Assembly: GCA_900546325.1 (NCBI GenBank) | Contig: URCR01000009.1 | Location: 1-64,000 of the forward strand | DNA length: 64,000 nucleotides | From: an uncultured Lachnospiraceae bacterium | GTDB lineage: Bacteria > Bacillota > Clostridia > Lachnospirales > Lachnospiraceae | Direction of reading: 5' to 3' | Shown here: positions 7,604 to 16,565 of the stretch, piece after piece | Numbering within the stretch: the first letter of the stretch is position 1 | Layout: each line of letters opens with the position of its first letter | Notes under the pieces: generated by a model | Database searches by the model: none | Told to the model about the DNA's origin: nothing | The model's input: the letters and a program-made list of their open reading frames with translations, nothing else | Made by a program: the position numbers and the translations under genes

Positions 7604-9001
7604 CTATTTTGCTTTTTCATTACCGCTTAATTGTTTTCTTACAACAAATATAACAAGGAAAAATCCTGCCATCGAAATTACAACAGTAACTCTGAAAATA
7701 TTGTTCACACCTGCTTGTACATTATTTGCACTCATTCCATAAACAACTCCGTTGATCGCTGCCGCAAATAAAGTGGAGAGTGAATTTACAAAAGTAACCA
7801 ATGCCGTTCCGACTCCAAGATCTTTTTGCGGAAGTACCGATTGCGCTACCGGTGTCACAGACACAGAGCGGAAACTTTCTGCGATTCCGGTAATTCCAAT
7901 GCAAATCAGATACACAATAAATGGTGTGGATGCAGTTGTAAAACCAAGCGGAATAAACGGAAGTGCTGCAAGTCCTGTGGCAATCGCCATCGCTTTCCAG
8001 TTATTTGCCGCTTTCTTTCCAATCCACACACCTGCAATTGTTGGAAGTACCATCGTCAGAATTGTTCTCGGAAGCTGAAGAGAACCTGCTGCCGCAGCAG
8101 ACACTCCCATAACATCCTGTACAGCCAACGGCACATAAGCGCTCATCGCTGTCTGATAAAAATAGCATACAAATCCAACCGCCAAAAGTGTTGTAAATTT
8201 TCTGTTTTTAAATAAATACATTGGTACGATCGGTTCTGCTGCCTTATTTTCCATTTTTACAAAAATAATTCCTGCAACGACTGTGACTGCAAACCCTGCC
8301 AAAACTTTCAGATTTCCCCATCCGATCAGCGGACCATAATTCATTGCCAGACAGAATCCGCTAAGTAAAACGGCCAAACAAACAATTCCCGAAAAATCAA
8401 TCTCAACTTTATCTTTCTTCTTGTTTGGCAGAGACGTTCCGATCAATACAACCCCAATGAAAAGCGGAATCGCCGGAACCATCAAGGCAAATCTTAAAAA
8501 ACCTGCATCTGCAAGTCCTCCTAATAAGATTCCCCCTCCAAAACTTCCTACCGCAATAGCGCTTGCGAGATATCCCATTGCTTTTGGAACATCTTTTGAC
8601 TCATTGATCTCCCGCATCAGAATATACGGTGCTGCGGTAAATGCTCCCTGTGCAGCTCCAAGCAGCAGACGGAAGATTGCAAATGGAAGAATCGAGTGTA
8701 CAAGACTCATGCCGATTCCGCATGCAGCACAAATGATTCCTGAAATCACTACAATATTTCTTCTTCCGAATAAATCACCAAGTTTTCCTCCGATCGGCGT
8801 CATAATCGCCAACCCCAGCGATGCAAAAATTGTCAGCAGAGAATAATACTGTGATGCATGCATTTCTGCCAATATCGGTCCCTGAATGACAAAAAAACCA
8901 ACTCCAAAAACAGTAACCGAAAACATCAGACACACGCATCCAATGATTACCGCATTTTTCTTTCCCTTCGTAAGAGGGATCATTACCTTTTCTTCCGGCA
9001 T
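7604..9001 (-). CDS. MFS transporter
   Basis: The protein has 465 residues from the ATG at 9001, which follows AAAGGAG; an in-frame GTG at 9037 lies inside the upstream gene without a ribosome site. It is very hydrophobic with about 12-14 membrane helices. The classic MFS loop 2-3 motif is visible as GGKLGDLFGRRNIV (about residue 75), so it is a major facilitator that most likely exchanges its substrate against protons. The C-terminal half looks like the drug/acid antiporter branch, but the substrate cannot be read from sequence. The M20 amidohydrolase upstream is 14 bp away in the same operon, so the transporter may import the amidohydrolase substrate or export its product. Confidence 0.85.
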   Translation of the reverse strand: MPEEKVMIPLTKGKKNAVIIGCVCLMFSVTVFGVGFFVIQGPILAEMHASQYYSLLTIFASLGLAIMTPIGGKLGDLFGRRNIVVISGIICAACGIGMSLVHSILPFAIFRLLLGAAQGAFTAAPYILMREINESKDVPKAMGYLASAIAVGSFGGGILLGGLADAGFLRFALMVPAIPLFIGVVLIGTSLPNKKKDKVEIDFSGIVCLAVLLSGFCLAMNYGPLIGWGNLKVLAGFAVTVVAGIIFVKMENKAAEPIVPMYLFKNRKFTTLLAVGFVCYFYQTAMSAYVPLAVQDVMGVSAAAAGSLQLPRTILTMVLPTIAGVWIGKKAANNWKAMAIATGLAALPFIPLGFTTASTPFIVYLICIGITGIAESFRSVSVTPVAQSVLPQKDLGVGTALVTFVNSLSTLFAAAINGVVYGMSANNVQAGVNNIFRVTVVISMAGFFLVIFVVRKQLSGNEKAK

Positions 9002-9015
9002 ACGTTTTTTCTCCT

Positions 9016-10191
9016 TTACTGATTGTTCTTCAACCACTCACTTGCACAATATGCAAACGCACCTGCTCCAAACGGAAGTGCCTCTTCATTAAATTGTACT
9101 TCCGGACTATGGCTTACTCCTGCTTCGCGATCTGCAAATCCTCCTGCCAGGAACATATAAACACCCGGTACACGCTCTGTAATCTCTGCAAAATCATCAG
9201 AAGCACTTGATTTTACTCCTGGAACAGAATATTTATTCGGTACCGGTACCTGAGCTAAATATCCCAGCATTTCATCTGCCAATTTCTGATTACAGATCAG
9301 CGGAGGAACTTCTGACAGCATTTCTATTTCCGCTTCTACATGGAACATTTCCGCAGTTTTATTCACAATTTCTTTCATTCTTGTCACCAGAAGCTTTCTC
9401 ATCTCTCTGGACATTGTGCGAATGCTTCCTTCCATCACTGCCGTATCTGGAATAATATTAAAGACAGTTCCTGCCTGCATATGACCAATTGTCAATGTAC
9501 ACGTTTCTGCCGGATCACACTCCAGCGCCACAACTTCCTGAAGAGCCTCATAAATCTTCACTGCAGCATTCAAAGGATCTTTTGCCAGATGTGGATATGC
9601 ACCGTGTGCCCCTGCACCGGTAATCTTAATTCGGAATCCATCACAGGATGCCATTGTCGCACCATCTTTATTGAAGAAATACCCTCCCGGAGGTCCCCCC
9701 GGTCCAATGTGGAAGGACAATGCAGCGTCCACTTCCGGATTTTGCAAAACGCCTGCGGCAATCATATCTTTTCCGCCTTTAAAAATTTCTTCCGCAGGTT
9801 CAAACACAATTTTTACTCTTCCTTCCAACTCCTCTTCCTGCTCTTTTAACATCCGTGCAGCTGTCAACAGCATCGCCGAATTAAGATCATGTCCGCAAGT
9901 ATGTGCTTCTGTCCCTGTCGGACAAGCAAACGGAAGTCCACTCCGTTCTTCCATCGGCAATGCATCCATGTCCGCTTTCAAAAGAATGACTTTCCCTTTT
10001 GTCTTTTTGCCAACCATTGCCACAACACCATGTCCACATTCCTGCGGTTCCATTCCATATTCTCTTAATTTCTCCATGATGTACTTCTTTGTTCTTGGCA
10101 ACTCCAGCCCCACTTCGGCATTTTGATGAAGATACCTTCGGTTTTCCACCGTTTCTTCCTGTAATTCTGCTGCTCTCTTAAAAAAATCCAT
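9016..10191 (-). CDS. M20-family amidohydrolase / aminoacylase
   Basis: The 391-residue protein belongs to the M20D metallo-amidohydrolases, which hydrolyse N-acyl amino acids, indoleacetyl-amino acids or similar conjugates. Metal and catalytic positions are visible: D74 and D76 in KADMDALPM, C99 and H101 in HTCGHD, E134/E135 in EPAEE, and H161 in SFHIGPG. The dimerisation domain follows (about residues 180-290). It is the first gene of an operon with an MFS transporter and is divergent from a PrpR-like regulator. This suggests inducible uptake and hydrolysis of an amide-linked substrate. The cytoplasmic location is inferred from the lack of a signal peptide. Confidence 0.88.
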   Translation of the reverse strand: MDFFKRAAELQEETVENRRYLHQNAEVGLELPRTKKYIMEKLREYGMEPQECGHGVVAMVGKKTKGKVILLKADMDALPMEERSGLPFACPTGTEAHTCGHDLNSAMLLTAARMLKEQEEELEGRVKIVFEPAEEIFKGGKDMIAAGVLQNPEVDAALSFHIGPGGPPGGYFFNKDGATMASCDGFRIKITGAGAHGAYPHLAKDPLNAAVKIYEALQEVVALECDPAETCTLTIGHMQAGTVFNIIPDTAVMEGSIRTMSREMRKLLVTRMKEIVNKTAEMFHVEAEIEMLSEVPPLICNQKLADEMLGYLAQVPVPNKYSVPGVKSSASDDFAEITERVPGVYMFLAGGFADREAGVSHSPEVQFNEEALPFGAGAFAYCASEWLKNNQ

Positions 10192-10211
10192 ATCCTGACC
10201 TCCTCACTTTT

Positions 10212-10264
10212 ATTATATCTTTTTAGAAGATATAAAGAATATTTATGGAATACTTATGGAATAC
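10212..10264. promoter_or_regulatory. Putative operator between the M20 gene and its divergent regulator
   Basis: There are two elements. The first is a perfect 9-bp dyad TTATATCTT-tttag-AAGATATAA (10213..10235), overlapping a minus-strand -10 box TATAAT (10217..10212) of the amidohydrolase operon. The second is a tandem direct repeat of TTATGGAATAC at 10243..10253 and 10254..10264, an 11-bp period that puts both copies on one helix face. The rest of 10265..10473 is AT-rich without a recognised gene. Binding by the regulator at 10474 is inferred. Confidence 0.45.
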
Positions 10265-10473
10265 TTTGTATGTTGAATTGTATCAGTATTTTCTATATAA
10301 GTCAATATTTTTTGTTTATTTTTACATTTCTCTGTATTCTTCTCTCATTTTTCAAAACAGTCTTGCACTCCAATTTCCTATCTTGTAAAATAAAGCATAG
10401 GATATTTCCTTTTCTAGGAGATGTAACTTTTTACATCACCTCATTTTTATACTTCAAAAACGAAAGGATTTCC

Positions 10474-11805
10474 ATGATGAACAAGCGAAAAATTATTATT
10501 ATCACAAGTAAGTTTCTGCACGTTTTCGTACAGCACATAATTGATGAACTTCCTCTCGACTGCGATGTGGAAATCATAGAATACAAGTGCTTTCAAGATA
10601 TCAAACAGATCTATCAACAATATGAATCTACCTCTGATGGTTTTATGTTAAGCGGAAAAGCAGCGCTTGCCGCTTTGGAAAAAGCACTTCCTGATCATAG
10701 GAAACCCGCGGTTTCTTTCGGTTCCGATCTGGTTTCTATGTATCGACTGCTGTTAAAACATTTTGTGGAACAAAGAACCCTCCGCACAGACCGGGTCATT
10801 TTTGATTTTCTTCTCCCAATTCAGGAAAACGCTACCGTTTCATATTTTCTCCATGATATGGATTTTCCAAGTACCAATACTGCAGTAGACAACTGGCTTG
10901 CAACTCTGGACATTGGCAGGCTCTCCTCCATCGAAGAAGAAACTTCCCAGAAAATAATCCGACTATGGGAACAAAATCAGTTTGATCTTCTAATCTGCCA
11001 ATACAGCAGCATTATTCCGGTTCTAGAACAGCATAACATCCCTTATATCTATTGCTATCCGGAAAAAGAAGTCTTTCAATCACTGGTGGAAACACTTCTT
11101 GCACAAATTGAACTGTCTTTCTTCCGCGAAAACCTCCCTGCTGCAATTGCCATCTCCGGAACTTCCTCAGAGATTGGTGAAAAAGACCGCGCTCAGTTAA
11201 AGACTGCGTTGTATGCTTTAAAAGCTGAACTTGCGCTGGATATGATTTTTCAGGAAACACCAACCGGCTTCCAGTTATTTACAAGTGCCAAATATATTAA
11301 CTACTTAACTGACCACTTTCAGACTTCCTTTCTGAGCGTCCGCTTAAAAGAAGACTACGGCTTCCCGGCATCTGTCGGATATGGAATCGGGAAAAATATC
11401 ACAGAAGCCCGCAGTCACGCGGAGGCCGCCTTAAAGGAATCGTTCTATGCCAAAGGCAGTTTTGTCATTGATGAAAACGGGAATCTGATCGGCCCCCTTA
11501 ACCGCAGCCACTGCGTTACGATCCAGAAAACCATGTCCGAGCAGCTATACCGGATTGCCGAACAATGTAAATTATCTACTCTGACCATTCAAAAATTAAA
11601 TACCATCCTTCAAATTACCGGGACAAATAAGATGACCTCTCAGGATCTCTCAGAACACCTCGGTGTCACCTTAAGAAATGCCAACCGTATTTTAAATCAG
11701 TTGGAAAAAGGAGGTGCTGCCACTATGGTATACAGTCATTCTTCCACCTCCAAAGGACGACCGGTAAAAGTTTATGAACTTCATTTCAACTCTGAAACAT
11801 TATGA
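10474..11805 (+). CDS. PrpR-like sensor-domain transcriptional regulator with winged-helix C-terminus
   Basis: The protein has 443 residues from the first of two tandem ATGs at 10474, with AAAGGA upstream; the open frame runs further 5' but that part is AT-rich and non-coding in character. Residues 1-200 resemble the PrpR N-terminal receptor domain (two-lobed ligand sensor, KRKIIIITSKFLHVFVQHII...). Residues 210-330 look like a GGDEF-related linker domain seen in such regulators. Residues 360-443 form a helix-turn-helix with TSQDLSEHLGVTLRNANRIL followed by a wing (SKGRPVKVYEL). It has no AAA+ domain, so it would not act on sigma-54. It is divergent from the M20/MFS operon and likely controls it. 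Confidence 0.65.
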   Translation: MMNKRKIIIITSKFLHVFVQHIIDELPLDCDVEIIEYKCFQDIKQIYQQYESTSDGFMLSGKAALAALEKALPDHRKPAVSFGSDLVSMYRLLLKHFVEQRTLRTDRVIFDFLLPIQENATVSYFLHDMDFPSTNTAVDNWLATLDIGRLSSIEEETSQKIIRLWEQNQFDLLICQYSSIIPVLEQHNIPYIYCYPEKEVFQSLVETLLAQIELSFFRENLPAAIAISGTSSEIGEKDRAQLKTALYALKAELALDMIFQETPTGFQLFTSAKYINYLTDHFQTSFLSVRLKEDYGFPASVGYGIGKNITEARSHAEAALKESFYAKGSFVIDENGNLIGPLNRSHCVTIQKTMSEQLYRIAEQCKLSTLTIQKLNTILQITGTNKMTSQDLSEHLGVTLRNANRILNQLEKGGAATMVYSHSSTSKGRPVKVYELHFNSETL

Positions 11806-11819
11806 TTTCATACAAAAAT

Positions 11820-11850
11820 AAGGACACCTAATGGTGTCCTTACATTTTTT
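11820..11850. terminator. Bidirectional terminator
   Basis: AAGGACACC (11820..11828) pairs with GGTGTCCTT (11833..11841) around the short loop TAAT. T-rich runs occur on both sides (ACATTTTTTT on plus, ATTTTTG on minus). It serves the regulator and the NCS2 permease ending at 11908. Confidence 0.88.
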
Positions 11851-11907
11851 TCGTATTCATTCATTTTTGAAGCCTGACCGGTTCTTTTTTGAAAGGCTTA
11901 AAACAGT

Positions 11908-13227
11908 TTATTTCCCTGCTTCCTTATCTTTCGGCAAGATCACATTCAGCAAGATCGCAGCAATCGTTGTCACAACAACCGGGGATTTTCCGAATACGGT
12001 TGTCACCCACGCCGGGAGCTGTGCCAGTGCATCAGAACACTGTGTGATTCCCATGCCGAGCGCAACAGAAAGCCCTACGATCGAAGTATTGCGGTATGTG
12101 AGCGGCTGCTGCACAACTAATTTGATTCCTGTCATCGCAATGGAGGCAAATACTGAGATTGTTGCTCCCCCAAGCACGCACTGTGGAATCGTTGTGAGAA
12201 GCGCTGAAAATTTCGGAATGAACCCTGCCAGCAGAATGATGACTGCCGCAATCCCTAACACAACACGGTTTACCACTTTTGTTGTTGCCACAATTCCGAC
12301 ATTCTGGCTGAATGTTGCGGTTGGAAGTCCTCCGAAAAGGGATCCTAAAATATTGGTAATTCCATATCCCACGATTCCACCTGACAGTTCTTTATCCGTA
12401 GGTTCTCTGTCCAGCCCTCCTCCGCTTGTGGCAGAGAAATCTCCGATTGCCTGCACAGAGTTAATTACAAAGAGGATTACCATAGTCACAACTGCCGATG
12501 CCTCAAATTTCATCCCAAAGTACATCGGTCTTGGAATCTGAAAAATTCCGGCTCCCTGCACTGCTGAAAAGTCAATCATTCCGAAAAATCCGGATATGAT
12601 GTATCCAACGATCATTCCGATCAGAATCGAGGCCAGTTTCATAATTCCCTTTGCGAAATGATTAAGCGCAATGACAACTGCCAGTGTGATAAATGCCACG
12701 AGCCAGTTCTGCCATGCCCCGTAGTTCGGCGAAGACTGTCCACCCGCCATATATTTTACCGCGGTCGGATAAAGTGACAAACCGATTGTAAATACAACGG
12801 TTCCGGTGATCAGAGGCGGAAACAGCTTTCTTAATTTTTTCACAAAGATTCCGACAAAGATCGCCACAATACCACCGATCAACTGTGCCCCGAGGATCGT
12901 GGCAATGTCAAAGTTACCGACAATCGCCTGCATACTCGGCAGATAGGCAAAACTGACTCCCATGATGACCGGAAGTCCCGAACCGATCCTGCCACCGATC
13001 GGGAACAGCTGAATCAATGTGGAAACTGCCGCGATGAACAATGCCGCCTGAACAAAAACCACTTTGTCACTCTCGCTTAACCCTGCCATCTCCGCGATCA
13101 CGATCGCCGGCGTCACACACCCTACAATCATCGCCACCACGTGCTGAAGTGCAAGCGGAAATGCCTGTGTCAATTTTGGAACACCATTGAGCTCAAATAC
13201 AGATGCATACTTCTTTTCTGTTTTCAT
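11908..13227 (-). CDS. NCS2-family purine/xanthine-type nucleobase permease
   Basis: The protein has 439 residues from the ATG at 13227 with AAGGAG 10 nt upstream. The frame stays open to 13416, but that part is promoter and leader RNA. It has about 12-14 membrane helices. NCS2/NAT hallmarks are visible: LQHVVAMIVGCVTPA near the N-terminus, the SGLPVIMGVSFAYLP loop, and the family signature region QAIGDFSATSGGG...GLPTATFSQNVG. Family members import xanthine, uric acid or uracil with protons. The uric acid/xanthine branch (PucJ, PbuX) seems closest, judged from the GGLPTATFSQN motif. The gene stands alone behind a consensus promoter and a structured leader, which suggests control by RNA. Confidence 0.85.
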   Translation of the reverse strand: MKTEKKYASVFELNGVPKLTQAFPLALQHVVAMIVGCVTPAIVIAEMAGLSESDKVVFVQAALFIAAVSTLIQLFPIGGRIGSGLPVIMGVSFAYLPSMQAIVGNFDIATILGAQLIGGIVAIFVGIFVKKLRKLFPPLITGTVVFTIGLSLYPTAVKYMAGGQSSPNYGAWQNWLVAFITLAVVIALNHFAKGIMKLASILIGMIVGYIISGFFGMIDFSAVQGAGIFQIPRPMYFGMKFEASAVVTMVILFVINSVQAIGDFSATSGGGLDREPTDKELSGGIVGYGITNILGSLFGGLPTATFSQNVGIVATTKVVNRVVLGIAAVIILLAGFIPKFSALLTTIPQCVLGGATISVFASIAMTGIKLVVQQPLTYRNTSIVGLSVALGMGITQCSDALAQLPAWVTTVFGKSPVVVTTIAAILLNVILPKDKEAGK

Positions 13228-13392
13228 TTGTAGTTTTCTCCTTCCATTCGCCTGCGAACATGCTTTCCGGAGCCTTCTTGCGACAAATCCCGGCAGGCCA
13301 AAACAGTTCAGATATTTTCGCCCGTACAGCAACTTAGAGCGTACCCGGATCTCCGGGCGCGCTCCGCAAGCATGAATGTTGTTTATTTTTTC
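13228..13392 (-). promoter_or_regulatory. Structured 5' leader of the NCS2 permease; riboswitch candidate
   Basis: The leader of about 165 nt has strong pairing. A closing helix CUUGCG (13370..13365)/CGCAAG (13282..13277) encloses two arms. One is the hairpin GAGCG-CG-CCCGG-AGAU-CCGGG-UA-CGCUC (13364..13337). The other is a weaker arm CGGGC (13324..13320)/GCCUG (13298..13294). The GCCUGC strand (13298..13293) can instead pair with GCAGGC (13255..13250), which lies just before the Shine-Dalgarno (13243..13238). A small hairpin UUCG/CGAA at the same place is a third option. Mutually exclusive pairing next to the ribosome site is typical of a translational switch. It does not match the purine (xpt) riboswitch consensus, and I do not recognise its class. 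Confidence 0.5.
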
Positions 13393-13398
13393 CTCTTT

Positions 13399-13427
13399 AT
13401 TATAAAAATACGGCAATCCGTTGTCAA
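13399..13427 (-). promoter_or_regulatory. Consensus sigma-A promoter of the NCS2 permease
   Basis: On the minus strand there is TTGACA (13427..13422), a 17-nt spacer and TATAAT (13404..13399), both perfect boxes. The start would fall near 13392, leaving a leader of about 165 nt. Confidence 0.88.
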
Positions 13428-13481
13428 TGTCCCTTTTTTATATTTTTGCATATTTTCAGGTCCACGGTCCTTCTTTCCTCT

Positions 13482-15158
13482 TTAATCCGCATTCTTCTCC
13501 TTTTTTGCATTCTGAAGAGCTTTTAGCAGTTCTTCATAGATCTCGGCAAACAGCTCCGGACTGTCATTGTATGTATAATTATTCGTAAAAACCTTCCCAA
13601 GCAGTCTGTCATGTGACTTTTCATCCGACTCTCTCAACAGCTGCCACAGTGCTGCGTCCTCTGCGCCTCTCCGCTGTGCTTCCAGGCGCATTCCAAGTCT
13701 TGGTCCTTCTGCTCCCGGATAAACGAGGAACGAATCTCCGCACGGAAAATTCGTGCCGATTCCAGTATGATTCGGACAACTCGTCCCCTCATATGGATTC
13801 ATTTCTTCTGGAAACTGATTCAGCCCCCAGTGAAGGAATCCGGAAATCCGATTTTTTGCGCATCCCCAAAATAGCATCCTTCCTTTGATCAAGGCAAAAT
13901 CAAGGAATCTGTTCAGCCAATGCCCTTCCGGTCCGCAGCAGACATACGTCCACACAGTTTCTCCAAGCCGGATTAATGTGTCAAATTCTTCTTTCTTCTT
14001 TTCATATCCTGCAGTACCCGGAACCCAGATATCAATCCCGCCGCGAAATTCTGCCGAATCTACCGCTTCAATGATCTGGATTCCCGGAATGTATTTTCTT
14101 AAAATTCCGGCTGCAAGATAGTACTGTCTCTTGCGGGCCTCCAGCACTTCCCGTGTCTGACAGTGGATGTCCGGTTCATCATGGATATGGAACAATACTT
14201 GTTTCTCCCATCCATGTTTCTTTAAATATTCTGCCAGACTTTTTACAAAAGTCACGGTAAGTTCATACCCCTCCAGCGTTTCAAACGGAACCTCTTTCGC
14301 CATTGCACATGTAAAACGATCTGTATACATATCCGGCATTCCATCCGCCTTTTTCCCACGGTCAAGCAGCACACCCAGTTCCATATACTGCATTCCCGCT
14401 TCAAAAAACGCTTCGATCTCTGATGTCAGATATTCAAAGTCAAACTGATATGGATTTCTCGCAGTCACACACTGCTCATCAAGCTGAATGAAAAATACAT
14501 TCTGGTGCATCCGCCTCATTGCCTGAATATATTTGCGAAGCATTTGCAGATACTCCCCGGAGCCTTTCTCCACCTCATGGAAACGGCAGATTGCCTCCTC
14601 GGAAAACCAGTTTGTGACCCAGAATGTGTTTTCCGGTATCCTCACATCATAGACCTGCACCGTTACCTGCAGCCGATAGATTCCTTCTGTCATCTTCACA
14701 GTCACAATCACAGAATATTCTCCTGCTTCCAACTCTTTCTCCGGACAGATGCAGAAATAGACTGCCGCCCTTTTTCCATGCACGGTCTCTTTCACCGGAA
14801 TTTTCCCGGTCTGCTGCTCTTTCAGGCAATCATAGACAAAAAACGGCGCCTTTCTTGTCGCATATGCAGGTGTCTCTTTCTGCTCCTCCACAAGCACCAT
14901 TGCTCCGCCTTGATTTTCCCCGTCTCCGGTATTATATTCAACCGGGACTGCGATCATCTCATACCACTCTGCATGAAAGCCGTCTCCCTCTATATCCATC
15001 CGGACCAGATCTCCTGCCGTATCCAGCAAGAGCTGAATCCCCTGCTTTCCATTTTTCGGGATTACAACCCGGATGGACTCCGGCAGTGTCTCTGCGACAC
15101 TGTCCGGATATAAAAATTCTTCCTTCTCTGTCAGGACTCCCTGATATTTCTTGTCCAT
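13482..15158 (-). CDS. GH123-like / DUF4091 glycoside hydrolase
   Basis: This 558-residue protein is cytoplasmic by sequence, with no signal peptide. Residues about 30-175 form a beta-rich N-terminal domain. Residues 180-500 resemble the TIM-barrel of GH123 and DUF4091 proteins, with an adjacent acid pair D327-E328 in HIHDEPD, as expected for the neighbouring-group mechanism of GH123 beta-N-acetylgalactosaminidases. Aromatic sugar-contact residues follow (WVPG, WTYVCCGPEGHWLN, FLHWGLN). It is the last gene behind the two ABC permeases (43 bp), so it probably hydrolyses the imported oligosaccharide. The exact sugar is not evident; an N-acetylhexosamine is a reasonable guess. Confidence 0.75.
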   Translation of the reverse strand: MDKKYQGVLTEKEEFLYPDSVAETLPESIRVVIPKNGKQGIQLLLDTAGDLVRMDIEGDGFHAEWYEMIAVPVEYNTGDGENQGGAMVLVEEQKETPAYATRKAPFFVYDCLKEQQTGKIPVKETVHGKRAAVYFCICPEKELEAGEYSVIVTVKMTEGIYRLQVTVQVYDVRIPENTFWVTNWFSEEAICRFHEVEKGSGEYLQMLRKYIQAMRRMHQNVFFIQLDEQCVTARNPYQFDFEYLTSEIEAFFEAGMQYMELGVLLDRGKKADGMPDMYTDRFTCAMAKEVPFETLEGYELTVTFVKSLAEYLKKHGWEKQVLFHIHDEPDIHCQTREVLEARKRQYYLAAGILRKYIPGIQIIEAVDSAEFRGGIDIWVPGTAGYEKKKEEFDTLIRLGETVWTYVCCGPEGHWLNRFLDFALIKGRMLFWGCAKNRISGFLHWGLNQFPEEMNPYEGTSCPNHTGIGTNFPCGDSFLVYPGAEGPRLGMRLEAQRRGAEDAALWQLLRESDEKSHDRLLGKVFTNNYTYNDSPELFAEIYEELLKALQNAKKEKNAD

Positions 15159-15200
15159 TCTTTTTCCCTTTCCTGCGCTTCTTCTGTCAATGTCAAAATA

Positions 15201-16553
15201 TTATCCCTTTACACCGGACGCGACAATACTTTGTTTTAACTGTTTTGAAAACAGAATCGAGAGCAGGATCACCGGTGTGATCGTCACGACTGCAAGTCCC
15301 ATCAGCGCATTTTGTTTTGTCGCCACATTGTTGGAAATGTTATACAGTGCCACGTTCAATGTCCACAGCTTCTGGTCTTCTGTGACAAGCCATGCCCAGA
15401 AAAAGTCATTCCAGTTTCCGATAAATGTCTGCAGTGCGATCAGGGAAATGATCGGTTTCGACAGCGGCATACAGATTCTTGTATATAAGTAGAAGCTTCC
15501 CGCACCGTCAAGTTCTGCAGCCTCGAAATAACTTCCCGGGATCTGATCAAAGAATCCCTTGTACAAGTACACATAAAATCCGTACGGATACAAAAACGGA
15601 AGAAGCAGTGCCGCATAGTTGTTGTAGGCTCCCATTTCTTTATACATGATCAACTGCGGAAGCATAATACTTGCAAACGGCACCATCATTCCGCCGAGGA
15701 AGAATAACAGCACAAACTGCCCTGCCCGCTTAGAAAGTTTTCTGCTGATCACAAATGCACAGACAGAACATAAGATTACCTGTGCGATCATCGCAAATCC
15801 GATAACGATGATACTGTTAAATACGAATGTCATAAACCCAAAGTTCTGTACCGCTTCACTTTCCGGATAAATATATGCCGGCATCTGTAAGTAATATTTA
15901 AAGCTCTCAAGGTTCAGAAAGTTTTTCACTTTGTCCCCGACACTTACAAGTTCTCCTGTTGTCTCATATTTTTCATCCATGATCTTTGTGACTCTGTCAG
16001 AGAACTTTGTCCCAAGTCCTTCCGGCGCTTTCTCAGACACACCGTTCATGTCAAATTCATAGCCGATGGAATCACATGCCCTAAGATAACGGTCCCCGTG
16101 GAGGAGTACTTCTGTCTTGATCGCAGTTCCTTTGTAGATCCCGTAATCCTTTTCCATCTGCAGTTTCATCTGATGTGCTCTCGAGTAAAACACAGTCTCC
16201 CCGTCTTTCACTCCGTACACCTTGATTTCCATGATAGAATCTTCCTGCATCTTCTGGCTGATTCCAAACATGGTAACAACATTATCCTGAAGCATTTTGT
16301 CCTTTAATTCTTTCTCGCTCCCTTTGACATCAGAATAATCTAATACAACTGATAAACTGTTTGCCGCATCCGGAAGCAGTTTGGGCGGTATCTCATATAT
16401 TTTTTTGTTATCTTTCATCGCACTGGAAACCGCAAAGATCATCGGATACAACATCGCCGCTGCAAAGATCAGCGACACGACTACCGCAACGATCTTCAGC
16501 CCGCGCTCAGATTTTCCAAGCTTCATTTTTGTTCTATGCTTTGTTTTCTTCAT
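15201..16553 (-). CDS. Carbohydrate ABC transporter permease (MalG-type) with a large extracytoplasmic insert
   Basis: The protein has 450 residues where this family usually has about 280. A first membrane helix lies at about residues 22-44. A hydrophilic segment of about 185 residues (about 50-235) follows, and then five helices. The EAA loop that contacts the ATPase reads EAAELDGAGSFYLYTRICMPL near residue 340. The insert sits between helices 1 and 2, on the outer face, the place where MalF (not MalG) carries its P2 domain, so it may contact the binding lipoprotein. It follows the partner permease by 12 bp. No ATPase gene is nearby, so a shared sugar ATPase (MsmX type) is likely used. Confidence 0.85.
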   Translation of the reverse strand: MKKTKHRTKMKLGKSERGLKIVAVVVSLIFAAAMLYPMIFAVSSAMKDNKKIYEIPPKLLPDAANSLSVVLDYSDVKGSEKELKDKMLQDNVVTMFGISQKMQEDSIMEIKVYGVKDGETVFYSRAHQMKLQMEKDYGIYKGTAIKTEVLLHGDRYLRACDSIGYEFDMNGVSEKAPEGLGTKFSDRVTKIMDEKYETTGELVSVGDKVKNFLNLESFKYYLQMPAYIYPESEAVQNFGFMTFVFNSIIVIGFAMIAQVILCSVCAFVISRKLSKRAGQFVLLFFLGGMMVPFASIMLPQLIMYKEMGAYNNYAALLLPFLYPYGFYVYLYKGFFDQIPGSYFEAAELDGAGSFYLYTRICMPLSKPIISLIALQTFIGNWNDFFWAWLVTEDQKLWTLNVALYNISNNVATKQNALMGLAVVTITPVILLSILFSKQLKQSIVASGVKG

Positions 16554-16565
16554 CTTCTCTGCCTC

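Noticed and set aside
9002..9037. Upstream GTG start for the MFS transporter
   Set aside because: It lies inside the amidohydrolase gene without a ribosome site, while the ATG at 9001 follows AAAGGAG.
13228..13392. Purine (xpt/guanine) riboswitch before the NCS2 permease
   Set aside because: The conserved junction and loop sequences of the purine aptamer are not present; only the general idea of a structured leader is kept.
13228..13416. N-terminal extension of the NCS2 permease by 63 residues
   Set aside because: This stretch contains the -10 box and the folded leader; the ATG at 13227 has its own ribosome site.
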